From assembly GCA_002336855.1 (NCBI GenBank), contig DDEV01000030.1:1-42324 (forward strand): DNA of 42,324 nucleotides, in the 5' to 3' direction. Source of the stretch: Leucobacter sp. UBA1945. GTDB taxonomy: Bacteria; Actinomycetota; Actinomycetes; Actinomycetales; Microbacteriaceae. Position numbers and translations under genes: made by a program. Shown piece after piece: positions 1 through 8,378 of the stretch; position 1 is the first letter of the stretch, and the number at the start of each line of letters is the position of its first letter. The notes beneath the pieces are model-generated. The model did not search any database. It was not told the origin of the DNA and worked only from the letters and a program-made list of their open reading frames with translations.

Positions 1-249
1 TCGCGCCTCGCCGCAAAGCAGGGCGCGCAGGCGAGCGCACGCGTGCGCATCGTCGCCGGCGCCTCGCGAGCTGACGCAGTCGCGGCCGTCTACGAGGCGA
101 CCGCCGGCAAGCCCGACGTCGCGGTCTACGGCGGCGAGGTCGTCTCTGCCGGCCGCGTCGAGATGCTGCCCTACCTGCACGAGCAGGCAGTGTCGATCAC
201 CGCGCACCGCTTCGGCACCCCGAACAAGCTGAGCGAGGGCCTGATCTAG
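1..249 (+). CDS. putA: PutA C-terminal end (proline dehydrogenase / P5C dehydrogenase), partial
   Basis: Only the last 82 codons are present; the frame is open from base 1 to a TAG at 247-249. The C-terminal motif YGGEV...GRVE, followed by LHEQAVSITAHRFGTP, is what I recall as typical of the end of bifunctional PutA proteins, whose aldehyde dehydrogenase half oxidises glutamate semialdehyde to glutamate. The enzyme converts proline to glutamate in two steps. A stem-loop follows 40 bases after the stop, so this is probably the last gene of its transcript. The neighbouring proline-type symporter and racemase-family enzyme fit the assignment. A monofunctional P5C dehydrogenase is the alternative, because the N-terminal half is outside the window. 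Confidence 0.8.
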   Translation, partial: SRLAAKQGAQASARVRIVAGASRADAVAAVYEATAGKPDVAVYGGEVVSAGRVEMLPYLHEQAVSITAHRFGTPNKLSEGLI

Positions 250-289
250 TCGCACGTCGCTGGGTGGGACAGCACCTAGCGCCAACGAT

Positions 290-320
290 GCAGGGTCCCG
301 GCACATCACCGGGGCCCTGC
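290..320 (+). terminator. Stem-loop terminator after putA
   Basis: Positions 290-301 (GCAGGGTCCCGG) pair with 309-320 (CCGGGGCCCTGC) around a 7-base loop; one pair is G:T. The stem is GC-rich and lies 40 bases after the putA stop. No long U-tract follows, as is common in actinobacteria. Confidence 0.6.
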
Positions 321-449
321 GCCGTTTGCGGCAGGTTGCTGCAAACGCTCAGCACTTCACCGCTCACACACCCAGTGCCCAGCCAACCCAACGCTCCCCC
401 GCACCGCCGCGTACGCTAGAACCGAGAACCGATTCGAGGAGACACAAAG

Positions 450-1958
450 ATGTCGGCTGAAACTCACACTCGCCCTCTCGTGGTTGATGACCTCATCATC
501 GTTGAGCCCTCGAAGATGAAGCTCGCGCTGCGTGGCGCCTTCGTCGGCAACTTCATGGAGTGGTACGACTTCGGCATCTACGGCTACCTCGCCGTCACGA
601 TGACAAAGGTCTTCACCTCGGGAATGCCCGACTCGCTCGGGCTCACGGTGACCCTGCTCGGCTTCGCGGTGTCGTTTCTGGTGCGTCCCTTCGGCGGCCT
701 GATTCTCGGCCCCATCGGCGATCGCATCGGCCGGCAGAAGGTGCTCTACTTCACCATGGCAATCATGGCGATCGCCACCGCGCTCATCGGTCTACTGCCC
801 TCGGCAGAGCAGGCCGGCGGTTTCTGGGTCATCATTCCGCTGTACCTGCTCAAGATGATGCAGGGGTTTTCGACCGGGGGCGAGTTCGCGGGCGCGACGA
901 CCTACGTCAGCGAGTTTTCGCCCGACAAGGATCGCGGCTACTGGGCATCGAAGCTGAACGTCGGTTCGTACCTCGGGTTCGCGGCCGGTGCATCCGTCGT
1001 CGCGGCGACCACGCTCATCACCGAGAACCTGCTGGGCATCGACGGCGCGATGGTCGCGTGGGGCTGGCGCATCCCGTTTCTGCTCGCGATCCCACTCGGC
1101 GCAATCGCGATCTACTTTCGCATGCGCATCCCCGAGCCGCCCGGGTTCGAAGAGACGCGCGAACTGCAGCTCGCGAAACAACCGACCGACCCGCACGACC
1201 TGCAGTATCGGCACAGCCTCGGCAGCCTCATCAGGGTGTACTGGAAGCAGATTCTCATCGGCATCTCGATCGTCGCAGCAGAGGGAACGGCGGGGTACGC
1301 GCTCACGAGCTACATGCCCACCTACCTCGAGAAGGAACTGCACGTCTCGAACCTGAACGCGGCGATCGCGACCGTGCCAGTGCTCGTGATCATGTCGCTG
1401 CTGCTGCCGAAGATCGGGCGCTGGTCAGACCGCATCGGTCGACGCAAGGTGTACTTTCTGGCCACCGGATCCTCGATCGTGCTGATGCTGCCGGCGTTCG
1501 CGATTCTGCAGACCGCACCGCAGGCGGGCATGTGGGTCGTGTTCGTGGCCCTCGGCATCGTCGCGATCCCAGTCGCTTTCTTCGTGTCGATGACTGCCTC
1601 GGCGCTGCCCGCGCTCTTCCCGACCGCCGCGCGGTTCAGCGGCATGGGCATCACCTACAACATCGCGGCCTCGCTATTCGCGGGCACGACGCCGCTGATC
1701 GCCGACCTGCTGGTGAACGCGACGCACGGCTCGGCGATCAGCCCGTTCATGCCGGCGCTGTGGATCATGACGTTCTCGGTGATCGCCATCTTCGCCGTAC
1801 TGATGATGAAAGAGACGGCGGCTAGGCCGCTGCTCGGCTCGGTACCGACCGTGGCGAGTCGGGCGGATGCCGAGGAGCTCGTCGCGACCCAGGCCGAAAA
1901 CCCGCTGCTCGACACGAGCACGATGCCGCTCGAGTTGATTCGGCACGACTCGGCCTGA
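450..1958 (+). CDS. MHS-family MFS symporter (ProP/ShiA-like)
   Basis: A 502-residue, 12-helix transporter of the metabolite:H+ symporter branch of the major facilitator superfamily. The family hallmark GNFMEWYDFGIYGYLA is at about residues 33-48, the loop 2-3 motif GPIGDRIGRQ at about 86-95, and the MHS signature QGFSTGGEFAGATTY at about 138-152. It would import a small metabolite with protons across the cytoplasmic membrane. Placement between putA and a racemase-family gene suggests proline, betaine or hydroxyproline as substrate, but that is inference; MHS members also carry citrate, ketoglutarate and shikimate. The ATG follows a GAGGAG ribosome site at about 437. The last ~40 residues are a cytoplasmic, acidic tail. 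Confidence 0.88.
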   Translation: MSAETHTRPLVVDDLIIVEPSKMKLALRGAFVGNFMEWYDFGIYGYLAVTMTKVFTSGMPDSLGLTVTLLGFAVSFLVRPFGGLILGPIGDRIGRQKVLYFTMAIMAIATALIGLLPSAEQAGGFWVIIPLYLLKMMQGFSTGGEFAGATTYVSEFSPDKDRGYWASKLNVGSYLGFAAGASVVAATTLITENLLGIDGAMVAWGWRIPFLLAIPLGAIAIYFRMRIPEPPGFEETRELQLAKQPTDPHDLQYRHSLGSLIRVYWKQILIGISIVAAEGTAGYALTSYMPTYLEKELHVSNLNAAIATVPVLVIMSLLLPKIGRWSDRIGRRKVYFLATGSSIVLMLPAFAILQTAPQAGMWVVFVALGIVAIPVAFFVSMTASALPALFPTAARFSGMGITYNIAASLFAGTTPLIADLLVNATHGSAISPFMPALWIMTFSVIAIFAVLMMKETAARPLLGSVPTVASRADAEELVATQAENPLLDTSTMPLELIRHDSA

Positions 1959-1966
1959 ACCAGAGC

Positions 1967-1996
1967 CTGACGCTGACGCTGACGCTGACGCTGACG
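1967..1996. repeat. CTGACG tandem repeat, five copies
   Basis: Five perfect copies of the hexamer CTGACG lie just after the symporter stop codon, in the gap before the racemase gene. The repeat is not coding and is not a hairpin. It could vary in copy number by slippage; no function is evident. Confidence 0.85.
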
Positions 1997-2049
1997 AGTG
2001 ATCCTCGCCCTGTTCAACACCTTCTTTTCCTATAAAATGTCACATAACA

Positions 2050-2068
2050 ATCCGATCTAATATCGGAT
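2050..2068. promoter_or_regulatory. Dyad upstream of racemase gene (candidate operator)
   Basis: ATCCGAT (2050-2056) and ATCGGAT (2062-2068) form a perfect 7-bp inverted repeat with the 5-base spacer CTAAT. It lies 21 bases before the racemase ATG, between an AT-rich promoter-like stretch (TATAAAATG at about 2031-2039) and the ribosome site GGAGG. Its position suits a repressor operator; no cognate regulator is adjacent. Confidence 0.45.
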
Positions 2069-2089
2069 ACGCGCAAACGGAGGACGCAG

Positions 2090-3148
2090 ATGACCACCAG
2101 CCCCGAGCAAACCTGGGTATCGACCACGGACTACCACACCGCGGGCGAGCCGTTCCGCATCGTGCATGAGGGCTCCCCGGTGCCCACGGGAGACACGGTC
2201 GGTACCAGGCGAGTCGGTGCGATCGCCGACGAGGCGGGCGCCGACACGATGCGCGCACTGCTGTGCAACGAGCCCCGCGGTCATGCCGACATGTACGGCG
2301 GCTTCATCACCCCGGCAGACGTGGTGCCCGAGGGCGTCGAGCCCGCGCACTTCGGGGTGCTGTTCTGGCACAAAGACGGGTTCTCGACCGCGTGCGGCCA
2401 CGGCACCATCGCCCTCGGCGTCTGGGCGACCGACGCCGGCCTCGTCGAGTCCGACCCCGACGGGGTGACCGAGGTGCGCGTCGACGTGCCCTCGGGGCGC
2501 GTGTCGGCCCTCGTTGAGCGACGCGGCGGCGAGCTCGTTCGGGCGACCTTTCGCAACGTTGCATCGCACGTGATCGCCCGTGGCGTGCCCGTGCAGACCT
2601 CGCGCGGCGAAGTGCTCGCCGGCCTCAGCTTCAGCGGCGCGATCTACGCTTCGGTGCGCGCGAGCGACCTCGGTCTCGCCGTGGAGCCCGAGCAGTACAA
2701 CGAGCTGATCGCGCTCGGCCGCGAGATCAAGTGGGCCCTCAACGACTCAGCAGAGGCGCAGTTCGCCGACGACCCGAGGCTGTCGGGCGTCTACGGCACC
2801 ATTCTCTTCGACGACCTCGGTCGCCACGAGAACGGCACTGGCGGCCCGAAGCAGCGCAACATCACCGTCTTCGCCGACGGAGAGGTAGACCGCAGCCCCT
2901 GCGGCTCGGGCACGGGCGCCCGCGTCGCGCTGCTCGCAGATGACGGCACGCTCGGCGCAGACGAGACGCTCGAGCACCGCTCGATCGTCGACACCGTGTT
3001 CGAGGCTCGATGGCTGCCAGGCGAATCGCGCGCCGACGGAACCGCCACGGTGATCCCAGAGGTGTCGGGCACGGCGCACCGCACCGGCGAGCACCGCTTC
3101 ACGCTCGACCCACTCGACACGGTCGGCACGGGGTTCACGCTGCGCTGA
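2090..3148 (+). CDS. Proline racemase / hydroxyproline epimerase family protein
   Basis: A 352-residue member of the proline racemase superfamily, of usual length. These cofactor-independent enzymes invert the alpha carbon of proline or hydroxyproline with two cysteines acting as acid and base; relatives in which one cysteine is Ser or Thr dehydrate trans-3-hydroxyproline. Both cysteines are present: Cys102 in ACGHGTI and Cys271 in DRSPCGSGT. The N-terminal HTAGEPFRIV at about residues 16-25 differs from the HTEGMPTRV of the 4-hydroxyproline epimerase near the right end of the window, so the two are not recent copies and substrates may differ. The start follows GGAGG at about 2080. It probably feeds an L- or D-imino acid into the PutA pathway. 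Exact activity is uncertain. Confidence 0.85.
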   Translation: MTTSPEQTWVSTTDYHTAGEPFRIVHEGSPVPTGDTVGTRRVGAIADEAGADTMRALLCNEPRGHADMYGGFITPADVVPEGVEPAHFGVLFWHKDGFSTACGHGTIALGVWATDAGLVESDPDGVTEVRVDVPSGRVSALVERRGGELVRATFRNVASHVIARGVPVQTSRGEVLAGLSFSGAIYASVRASDLGLAVEPEQYNELIALGREIKWALNDSAEAQFADDPRLSGVYGTILFDDLGRHENGTGGPKQRNITVFADGEVDRSPCGSGTGARVALLADDGTLGADETLEHRSIVDTVFEARWLPGESRADGTATVIPEVSGTAHRTGEHRFTLDPLDTVGTGFTLR

Positions 3149-3169
3149 TCTTGCGGCTGGTTCTCTTCG

Positions 3170-3502
3170 TTACTCGGGAAACACCTGCTTACTGATCGCC
3201 TGCACGTCGCGTTCAAGGTTATCGACCTGCGATTCGAGTCGCTCGAAGCGCTTGTCGACCTGCTCGAAGCGCCGATCCATCTGGTCGAAGCGAAGGTGCA
3301 TCTGGGTGTTGAGCGAGGCCACGGTGATCTGTACCGATTCGATGTCGCTCTTCAATTCACCACGCAGACTCATGAACTGCGCATCGAGCCGGCTCGTGAG
3401 CGAGTAGATCGAACGAGTGAGAAACTGCGTGGTGAACGTGATCATGCTGGCCCGCGCAAAGGCCAAGATCCCGAGCGCGGTCCATGTCTGCGGTTCCGTC
3501 AC
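3170..3502 (-). CDS. Small membrane-anchored coiled-coil protein
   Basis: About 110 residues, not assigned to a family by me. An N-terminal hydrophobic stretch (WTALGILAFARASMITFTT) could be a membrane segment. The C-terminal half has repeated heptad-like units (RFDQMDRRFEQVDKRFERLE) that predict a coiled coil, as in DUF1640-like proteins. I chose a GTG start at 3502 because a GAGAGG ribosome site lies nine bases before it; an in-frame ATG at 3511 directly abuts that site and seems too close. The gene converges with the racemase gene 21 bases away. A role cannot be inferred from context. Confidence 0.55.
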   Translation of the reverse strand: MTEPQTWTALGILAFARASMITFTTQFLTRSIYSLTSRLDAQFMSLRGELKSDIESVQITVASLNTQMHLRFDQMDRRFEQVDKRFERLESQVDNLERDVQAISKQVFPE

Positions 3503-3582
3503 TGCGATCATCCTCTCATTATTGAGACATTGATCAGATCCTGACACCCCTGCTGACCTGGTATCGGCGCATTTCACGGATC

Positions 3583-3591
3583 TGTGGATAA
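3583..3591 (+). promoter_or_regulatory. Perfect DnaA-box sequence
   Basis: TGTGGATAA is the exact complement of the consensus DnaA box TTATCCACA. It lies in the short gap between the coiled-coil gene and the end of the amidohydrolase gene. A second copy is at 15461-15469. An isolated box may be chance. Confidence 0.35.
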
Positions 3592-3632
3592 CTCGCCGAA
3601 ATCAATCTTTGAGCAGCCTGTGAGCGGCGAAT

Positions 3633-3664
3633 GGAAAGCTTCAGGCACCCCTCACAAGCTTTCC
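3633..3664 (-). terminator. Stem-loop over the end of the nine-gene operon
   Basis: GGAAAGCTT (3633-3641) pairs perfectly with AAGCTTTCC (3656-3664) around a 14-base loop. The stem includes the last codons and stop of the amidohydrolase gene, read on the minus strand. No U-tract follows, so termination is only likely. Confidence 0.4.
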
Positions 3665-4885
3665 GGAGAGCAGCACGAAATCGGGCCTCCGGGACATGAA
3701 GAGTTCAGGATCCGCCACCGGGTCGGCCGCCCGATACACGATGAGGTCGGCAAGCTTACCCGGCTCGATCGTGCCAATACGGTCGTCGATCCTCATGATC
3801 TTCGCGTTGATCCGCGTCGCAGAATCGATCGCTGCCGCAGCCCCGATCAGCCGTGCCTTCAAGGCGATCTCCCAGGCCCGCGCGTGCTGCTCGGGGCCGA
3901 TCAGATCCGATCCCGAACCCATCTCCACGCCGACCTCGGCGAGCAGCCGCACCGATTCGAGCTCAGCCGCGTCGAGCCACTCCGAGTCGGCCAGCATCTG
4001 CTCGGTCATTCCCCACTCGCCCGGAAAGCGCCGCAGCATCTCGCTGATCGTGAGCGTCGGCACGACAAACACCCCGCGCTCCCTGATCAGTTCGGCCGTC
4101 TCCAGGTCCATGACCGTACCGTGTTCTATGCACCTTACGCCCGCCTCGACCGCGCGACGAATGCCCCGGACCGTGTGGCAGTGGGCCGTGACATAACTGT
4201 CCCGATCTTCGGCGACGGCGACAAACGCTTCGAGCTCGGCACGTGAGAACTGCGGACACTCGAGCGGATCCCCTTCCGAGAGCTGCCCACCAGTGGCGTG
4301 CACCTTCAGTTGGGTGGCGCCCGCCCTGAATTGCTCGCGAGCGGTTCGCGTCACCTGTTCGACACCATCGCAGATCGCGAAAGGATGCACCAGATTCGAG
4401 CCTGTCTGCTCATTCTCAGCAACACGCGCGAAACGCGGTCGCACGTCGCCGTGCCCCGCCGTCTGCGACATGATCGCGGCCGAGGGAAGCAGCCTCGGCC
4501 CCTCGACCAGGCCGGCCTCGATCGCCTCGACCAATCCGCCATCGACGCCGCCGAGGTCGCGCAGCGTCGTGAAACCCTGATCGAGCGATGACGAGAGGTT
4601 GCCGAAGATCATGGCCGCCTGCGATGCCGGAGGAATACGCACCTGCTGATCCAACGACAGCAACCCGACATGCGCGTGCGCATCGATCAAGCCCGGCAGT
4701 ACCGCCCCGCCCTCGGCGTCAATGACCTGCGTGCCCTCGGCCGCAGCACGCCGCTCGCGCTCGGTATCGGGCGGGCAGATCTCGGCGATCGTGCCGTCGT
4801 TCACCCAAACGCTCAGCGACTCGGAAGGGCGCTCGGTGCCGAGAAACACTCTGCCGCCGCGGATCAGCAAGCGCGTCTCGCCCAT
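3641..4885 (-). CDS. Amidohydrolase, cog1228 group (possible prolidase-type dipeptidase)
   Basis: A 414-residue metal-dependent hydrolase of the amidohydrolase superfamily, last gene of the nine-gene operon. The beta-strand 1 motif is His70-Ala-His72 in GLIDAHAHVG, the bridging lysine is Lys194 in QLKVHATGG, later metal or substrate histidines are His235 (TAHCH) and His255 (IEHGT), and the catalytic Asp327 is in GSGSDLIG. This set marks the binuclear imidazolonepropionase-like group, several members of which are known to be prolidases cleaving Xaa-Pro dipeptides. Location behind a peptide importer fits cytoplasmic hydrolysis of an imported dipeptide, but the substrate is inferred. The ATG at 4885 follows GGAGAAGG; the open frame continues upstream only because it overlaps the ATPase gene. 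Confidence 0.85.
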   Translation of the reverse strand: MGETRLLIRGGRVFLGTERPSESLSVWVNDGTIAEICPPDTERERRAAAEGTQVIDAEGGAVLPGLIDAHAHVGLLSLDQQVRIPPASQAAMIFGNLSSSLDQGFTTLRDLGGVDGGLVEAIEAGLVEGPRLLPSAAIMSQTAGHGDVRPRFARVAENEQTGSNLVHPFAICDGVEQVTRTAREQFRAGATQLKVHATGGQLSEGDPLECPQFSRAELEAFVAVAEDRDSYVTAHCHTVRGIRRAVEAGVRCIEHGTVMDLETAELIRERGVFVVPTLTISEMLRRFPGEWGMTEQMLADSEWLDAAELESVRLLAEVGVEMGSGSDLIGPEQHARAWEIALKARLIGAAAAIDSATRINAKIMRIDDRIGTIEPGKLADLIVYRAADPVADPELFMSRRPDFVLLSGKLVRGA

Positions 4886-4898
4886 CTCATCCTTCTCC

Positions 4899-5696
4899 TC
4901 ACTCTGCAACTCGAAGCCCTTCCGCCTGCCAGATACGTGTGATCTGCTCGGGAAACTGCGGCATTGAGTCGCGCAAGCGCCGCGTGTACTCCTCGGCAGG
5001 CTCGGTGAGCAACCGCTCAGTCGGCGCGTGTTCGACGACCCTCCCCTGGCGCAGCACATACGATTCTGCGCAGAGCGCCCGAACCACCCCGAGGTTGTGC
5101 GAGATCAGCAGGTATCCCAGGTCGTTCTCGGCAGCGAGACGCTGCAGCAGGGCGATCACCTTGCCCTGCACAGACACGTCGAGCGCACTCGTCGGCTCGT
5201 CGAGCACGAGATATCGCGCCCCGACGGCGAGCGCTCTGGCGATCGATACCCGCTGCCGCTGACCGCCCGAGAGCTCGTGTGGCCGCTGCCCCCGCAGCGA
5301 AGCATCGAGACCGACCTGTTCGAGCAGCTCTGCAACCGTATAATCGGGTGCTCCGGTTTCACGTGAGCGAGCGGCAAGGCCCTCCCGCAGAATAGTGTCG
5401 ACGGAGAACCTCGGGTTGAGCGCCTCATTTCCGTCTTGGAACACGGGCTGCACACTCGCTCTGAAGCGTCGGCGACTCACGCGCGACATAGTGTCCAGAG
5501 GCTCGCCCTCGAACAGCAGTTCGCCCGATGACACCGGGACGAGGCCGAGCAACGCACGCAAGATGGTGGTCTTGCCCGAGCCGCTCTCTCCGATGAGTCC
5601 GACCGTGTCTTTCGCCCCGAGCGTGAGATCGACATTGTGCACGACCTGCTTGCGGCCGTACGAGATACCGATTCCGCGGGCTTCGAACATGCTCAT
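4899..5696 (-). CDS. Peptide ABC importer ATPase (DppF/OppF-like)
   Basis: A 265-residue ATP-binding subunit. Walker A GESGSGKT is at residues 36-43, the signature LSGGQRQR and Walker B LVLDEPTSALD are intact, and the switch histidine is in LLISHN. It pairs with the next upstream ATPase to drive peptide or opine-type solute import. Its ATG overlaps the upstream stop by four bases (ATGA), which indicates translational coupling. The C terminus is short, without the oligopeptide-type extension seen in longer family members. The amidohydrolase start lies 13 bases after its stop. Confidence 0.9.
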   Translation of the reverse strand: MSMFEARGIGISYGRKQVVHNVDLTLGAKDTVGLIGESGSGKTTILRALLGLVPVSSGELLFEGEPLDTMSRVSRRRFRASVQPVFQDGNEALNPRFSVDTILREGLAARSRETGAPDYTVAELLEQVGLDASLRGQRPHELSGGQRQRVSIARALAVGARYLVLDEPTSALDVSVQGKVIALLQRLAAENDLGYLLISHNLGVVRALCAESYVLRQGRVVEHAPTERLLTEPAEEYTRRLRDSMPQFPEQITRIWQAEGLRVAE

Positions 5697-6478
5697 GCCC
5701 CTCCTCCCAGAGCCAGGCCGGCGTTGATCAGCTCGACGGTGTACTCGGACGACGGCCGTGTCAGCACCCGAACCGTCTCGTCGCTGTCGACCACCGCGCC
5801 ATCCTTCATGACAACGACCCGGTCTGCGAGCGTCGAGACGAGCGCGAGGTCGTGCGAGACGAGCAGCAGCCCGAGCCCGCGGTCCGCGCAGAGCTCGCGC
5901 AGCAGTGCCGTGATCTCGGCCTGCACGGTCATATCGAGCGCGCTCGTCGGTTCGTCGGCGGCGATCATCTGCGAGCCGAGGGCGAGCGCGAGGGCGATGG
6001 CGAATCGCTGCGCCTGACCGCCCGACACCTGATGCGGGTAGCTGTCGGCAAGCTCGTCGCGCAGGCGCACCGAGGCGAACGCGGCTTTCATTCGTGTCTG
6101 CGCCTCCGACTTGCCGACGCCGTGAGCGCCGAGCACGCGCATCAGCATCGTGCCGAGCTTCAGCGTCGGGTTGAGCGCCGACTGCGGACTCTGCATGATG
6201 AGCGACACCTGCCGCCCACGAATACGACGCAGCCGACCCTCGGACGCGGTCAGGGGGTCGACGCCGAAGAGGCTGACATCGCCCTCGCAGTCGAGCCCCG
6301 TGCCCCGGTTCAGCCCGAGCACCGTCATGAGCGAGGTGGTCTTGCCCGAACCGCTCTCGCCGACGATGCTGACGCACTCGCCGGCACGGAGATCAAGCTG
6401 CGGCAGGCTTGCGAGCGTGCGCCCGCGCAGCGACACCCTGAGATCCTGCACACTGAGCAGAGCGTCCTGCACCGTCAT
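5693..6478 (-). CDS. Peptide ABC importer ATPase (DppD/OppD-like)
   Basis: A 261-residue ATP-binding subunit with Walker A GESGSGKT at residues 40-47, a slightly altered signature VSGGQAQR, Walker B with DEPTSALD, and the switch histidine in LLVSHD. It is shorter than typical DppD (about 330 residues) and lacks the C-terminal cysteine-rich extension of that family. It is the first of two consecutive ATPases and is linked to the upstream permease by an ATGA overlap. The pair forms the heterodimeric motor of the importer. Confidence 0.9.
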   Translation of the reverse strand: MTVQDALLSVQDLRVSLRGRTLASLPQLDLRAGECVSIVGESGSGKTTSLMTVLGLNRGTGLDCEGDVSLFGVDPLTASEGRLRRIRGRQVSLIMQSPQSALNPTLKLGTMLMRVLGAHGVGKSEAQTRMKAAFASVRLRDELADSYPHQVSGGQAQRFAIALALALGSQMIAADEPTSALDMTVQAEITALLRELCADRGLGLLLVSHDLALVSTLADRVVVMKDGAVVDSDETVRVLTRPSSEYTVELINAGLALGGGA

Positions 6479-7353
6479 CGCGCCACCTTCTTCACGTCGA
6501 GCGCACTGCGCAGACCCTCGCCCAGCATGTTGAAGCAGAACGCGGTGACGAGGATCGCGAGGCCCGGGAACACCATCACCCACCACTGTGTCGCCACGAG
6601 CGACTGGCCCTGCTGCACCATCAGGCCCCACTCGCTCGTGGGATCCTTCACGCCGAGGCCCAGATACGACAGCGCAGCCGCGGTGAGAATCACGCCGCCC
6701 GCGTCGAGCGAGGTCTGCACGATCACGGGTGTCGTCGCGTTCGGCAGCACCTGCTTCAGAATCACCTTCAGATGGCTCTGACCCAGTGTGCGACTCGCGT
6801 CGACGTAGGCGCGGCTGCGGATCGAGGCCGCCATACCAACTGCGAGACGCGCATACCAGGGCCACCAGGTCACCGCGATCGCGATGATGACCGTGCTCAC
6901 GCTCGGCTTGAGCACCATGGCAAGGGCAACCGAGAGCAGCAGCGCTGGAAAGGCGAGAAAGATGTCGGTAATGCGCATCAACACGTCGCGCACCCAGCCA
7001 CCGAAGTAGCCTGCGACGAGCCCGATGAAGGTGCCGAAGAGCACCGCGATCAGCAGCACCGCGGCCACGATGAACAATGAGGTGCGCGCGCCATAGATCA
7101 GTCGGCTCAGCACGTCGCGACCGAAAGTGTCGGTGCCCATCAGGTGCGCTGCACTCGGAGCCTGTAAGAGGTTCTCAGGGTGCACTTCGGTCGTGCCGTC
7201 TCCGGGGTACGGCGCGATCCAGGGGGCGAGGATCGCGGCCAGAACGAACAGCGCCAGCACGACCGCGCTCGCCGTTGCAACGGGGTCGAGTCGCCAGCGG
7301 CGGCGGCTCGTCGCGCGCTCCTCTCGCGCGCGGATGGTGGTCGTTGCAGTCAC
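6475..7353 (-). CDS. Peptide ABC importer permease (DppC-like)
   Basis: A 292-residue inner-membrane permease with about six helices. The OppC/DppC N-terminal helix precedes the conserved HLMGTDTFGRDVLSRLIYG at about residues 70-88. The EAA-type coupling loop is around DASRTLGQSHLKVILKQVLPN, followed by the family-typical LSYLGLGVKDPTSEWG. It pairs with the DppB-like protein upstream to form the channel. The start overlaps the upstream stop by four bases and the stop overlaps the next ATPase start, so the importer genes are translationally coupled. Confidence 0.92.
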   Translation of the reverse strand: MTATTTIRAREERATSRRRWRLDPVATASAVVLALFVLAAILAPWIAPYPGDGTTEVHPENLLQAPSAAHLMGTDTFGRDVLSRLIYGARTSLFIVAAVLLIAVLFGTFIGLVAGYFGGWVRDVLMRITDIFLAFPALLLSVALAMVLKPSVSTVIIAIAVTWWPWYARLAVGMAASIRSRAYVDASRTLGQSHLKVILKQVLPNATTPVIVQTSLDAGGVILTAAALSYLGLGVKDPTSEWGLMVQQGQSLVATQWWVMVFPGLAILVTAFCFNMLGEGLRSALDVKKVAR

Positions 7354-8378
7354 ATCGAACTCACTCTCGGGTCGATAAGACTCTGAACGATGTCTACGAG
7401 AAAGTTCAGGGTCACATAGAGGATCGCGATCACCAGCGTGACTCCCGCGACGGCCGGCACGTCGACCGCGCGGATAGCGGCGAAGGTGTACGAGCCGAGA
7501 CCGGGCCAGTTGAAGATGCCCTCAACGAGAAACGAGTTGACGAGGGAGTACGCAAAGACGAGCGCGATCGCCGAGATCACGGGGTTCAACGCGGGTCGCA
7601 ACGCGAGGCTCGTGAAGATGCTGCGCTCCGAGAAGCCCGCCGCACGCGCGTAGGTCACATGCGGCAGTTGCAGCTCGTCTGACACCGATGCCCTGGTCAT
7701 CTGGGCAATCAGTCCGATCGGATAGGCCGCGATCACCACCATGGGCAGGATGAGGTGCTTCAGTCCGCTGCCGAGCATCGCCCAGTTGCCGGTGAGCAGC
7801 GAGTCGACCACCGTCATGCCGGTGATCGTCGTCAGCGGAGAGCTCTGCTTCAGCCCCGAATCGAACGCACCGGCGGTGGGCAGCCAACCGAGCTTCGTCG
7901 AGAAGTAGAGCTGCAGCATGACCGCGACCCAGAACACCGGCAGCGAGACGAGCAGCACGGAGAGCACCCGTACACCCCAGTCGATCCCGCGCGCCCGGTA
8001 GCGGGCCGCGAGAATGCCGAGCGGCACCCCAACCGCAACGGCGAGCAGAATCGCCGCGCCAGTGAGCTGCAACGAGGCGGGCAGCGCCGTCGCCAGATCC
8101 TGCGCCACCGGATGTCTGGTACGCAGGCTCATCCCGAGATCACCGCTGAGCAGATCCGTCAGATACCTGAAGAGCTGCACGATCAGCGGGTCGTCGACAC
8201 CGAGCTTCTCGCGCACCTGCGCGAGCTGCGACTGGGACGCGCGCGGGCCCGCGTAGGCGAGAGCGGGATCGCCAGGCACTACCCGTACGATCAGGAAGGT
8301 GAGACACACCACCCCGAACACTACGAGCAGCGCCTGGCCGAGGCGGCGAATCAATCGCCACCAGATGCTATTTACCAT
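7350..8378 (-). CDS. Peptide ABC importer permease (DppB-like)
   Basis: A 342-residue DppB/OppB-type permease. The N-terminal helix ends in the family motif VRVVPGDPALAYAG, followed by a periplasmic-type loop (LGVDDPLIVQLFRYLTDL) and GDLGMSLRTRHPV, which are typical of the family. Later helices and the coupling loop (YARAAGFSERSIF) are intact, and it ends with DPRVSSM. The start overlaps the 3' end of the binding-protein gene by seven bases. It forms the channel with the DppC-like subunit. Confidence 0.92.
   Translation of the reverse strand: MVNSIWWRLIRRLGQALLVVFGVVCLTFLIVRVVPGDPALAYAGPRASQSQLAQVREKLGVDDPLIVQLFRYLTDLLSGDLGMSLRTRHPVAQDLATALPASLQLTGAAILLAVAVGVPLGILAARYRARGIDWGVRVLSVLLVSLPVFWVAVMLQLYFSTKLGWLPTAGAFDSGLKQSSPLTTITGMTVVDSLLTGNWAMLGSGLKHLILPMVVIAAYPIGLIAQMTRASVSDELQLPHVTYARAAGFSERSIFTSLALRPALNPVISAIALVFAYSLVNSFLVEGIFNWPGLGSYTFAAIRAVDVPAVAGVTLVIAILYVTLNFLVDIVQSLIDPRVSSM

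Noticed and set aside
560..1825. 421-codon frame overlapping the MHS symporter
   Set aside because: Arg- and His-rich shadow in another frame of a clear membrane transporter.
1967..1996. Repeat considered as a CRISPR or satellite
   Set aside because: Five contiguous hexamers with no spacers; simple tandem repeat.
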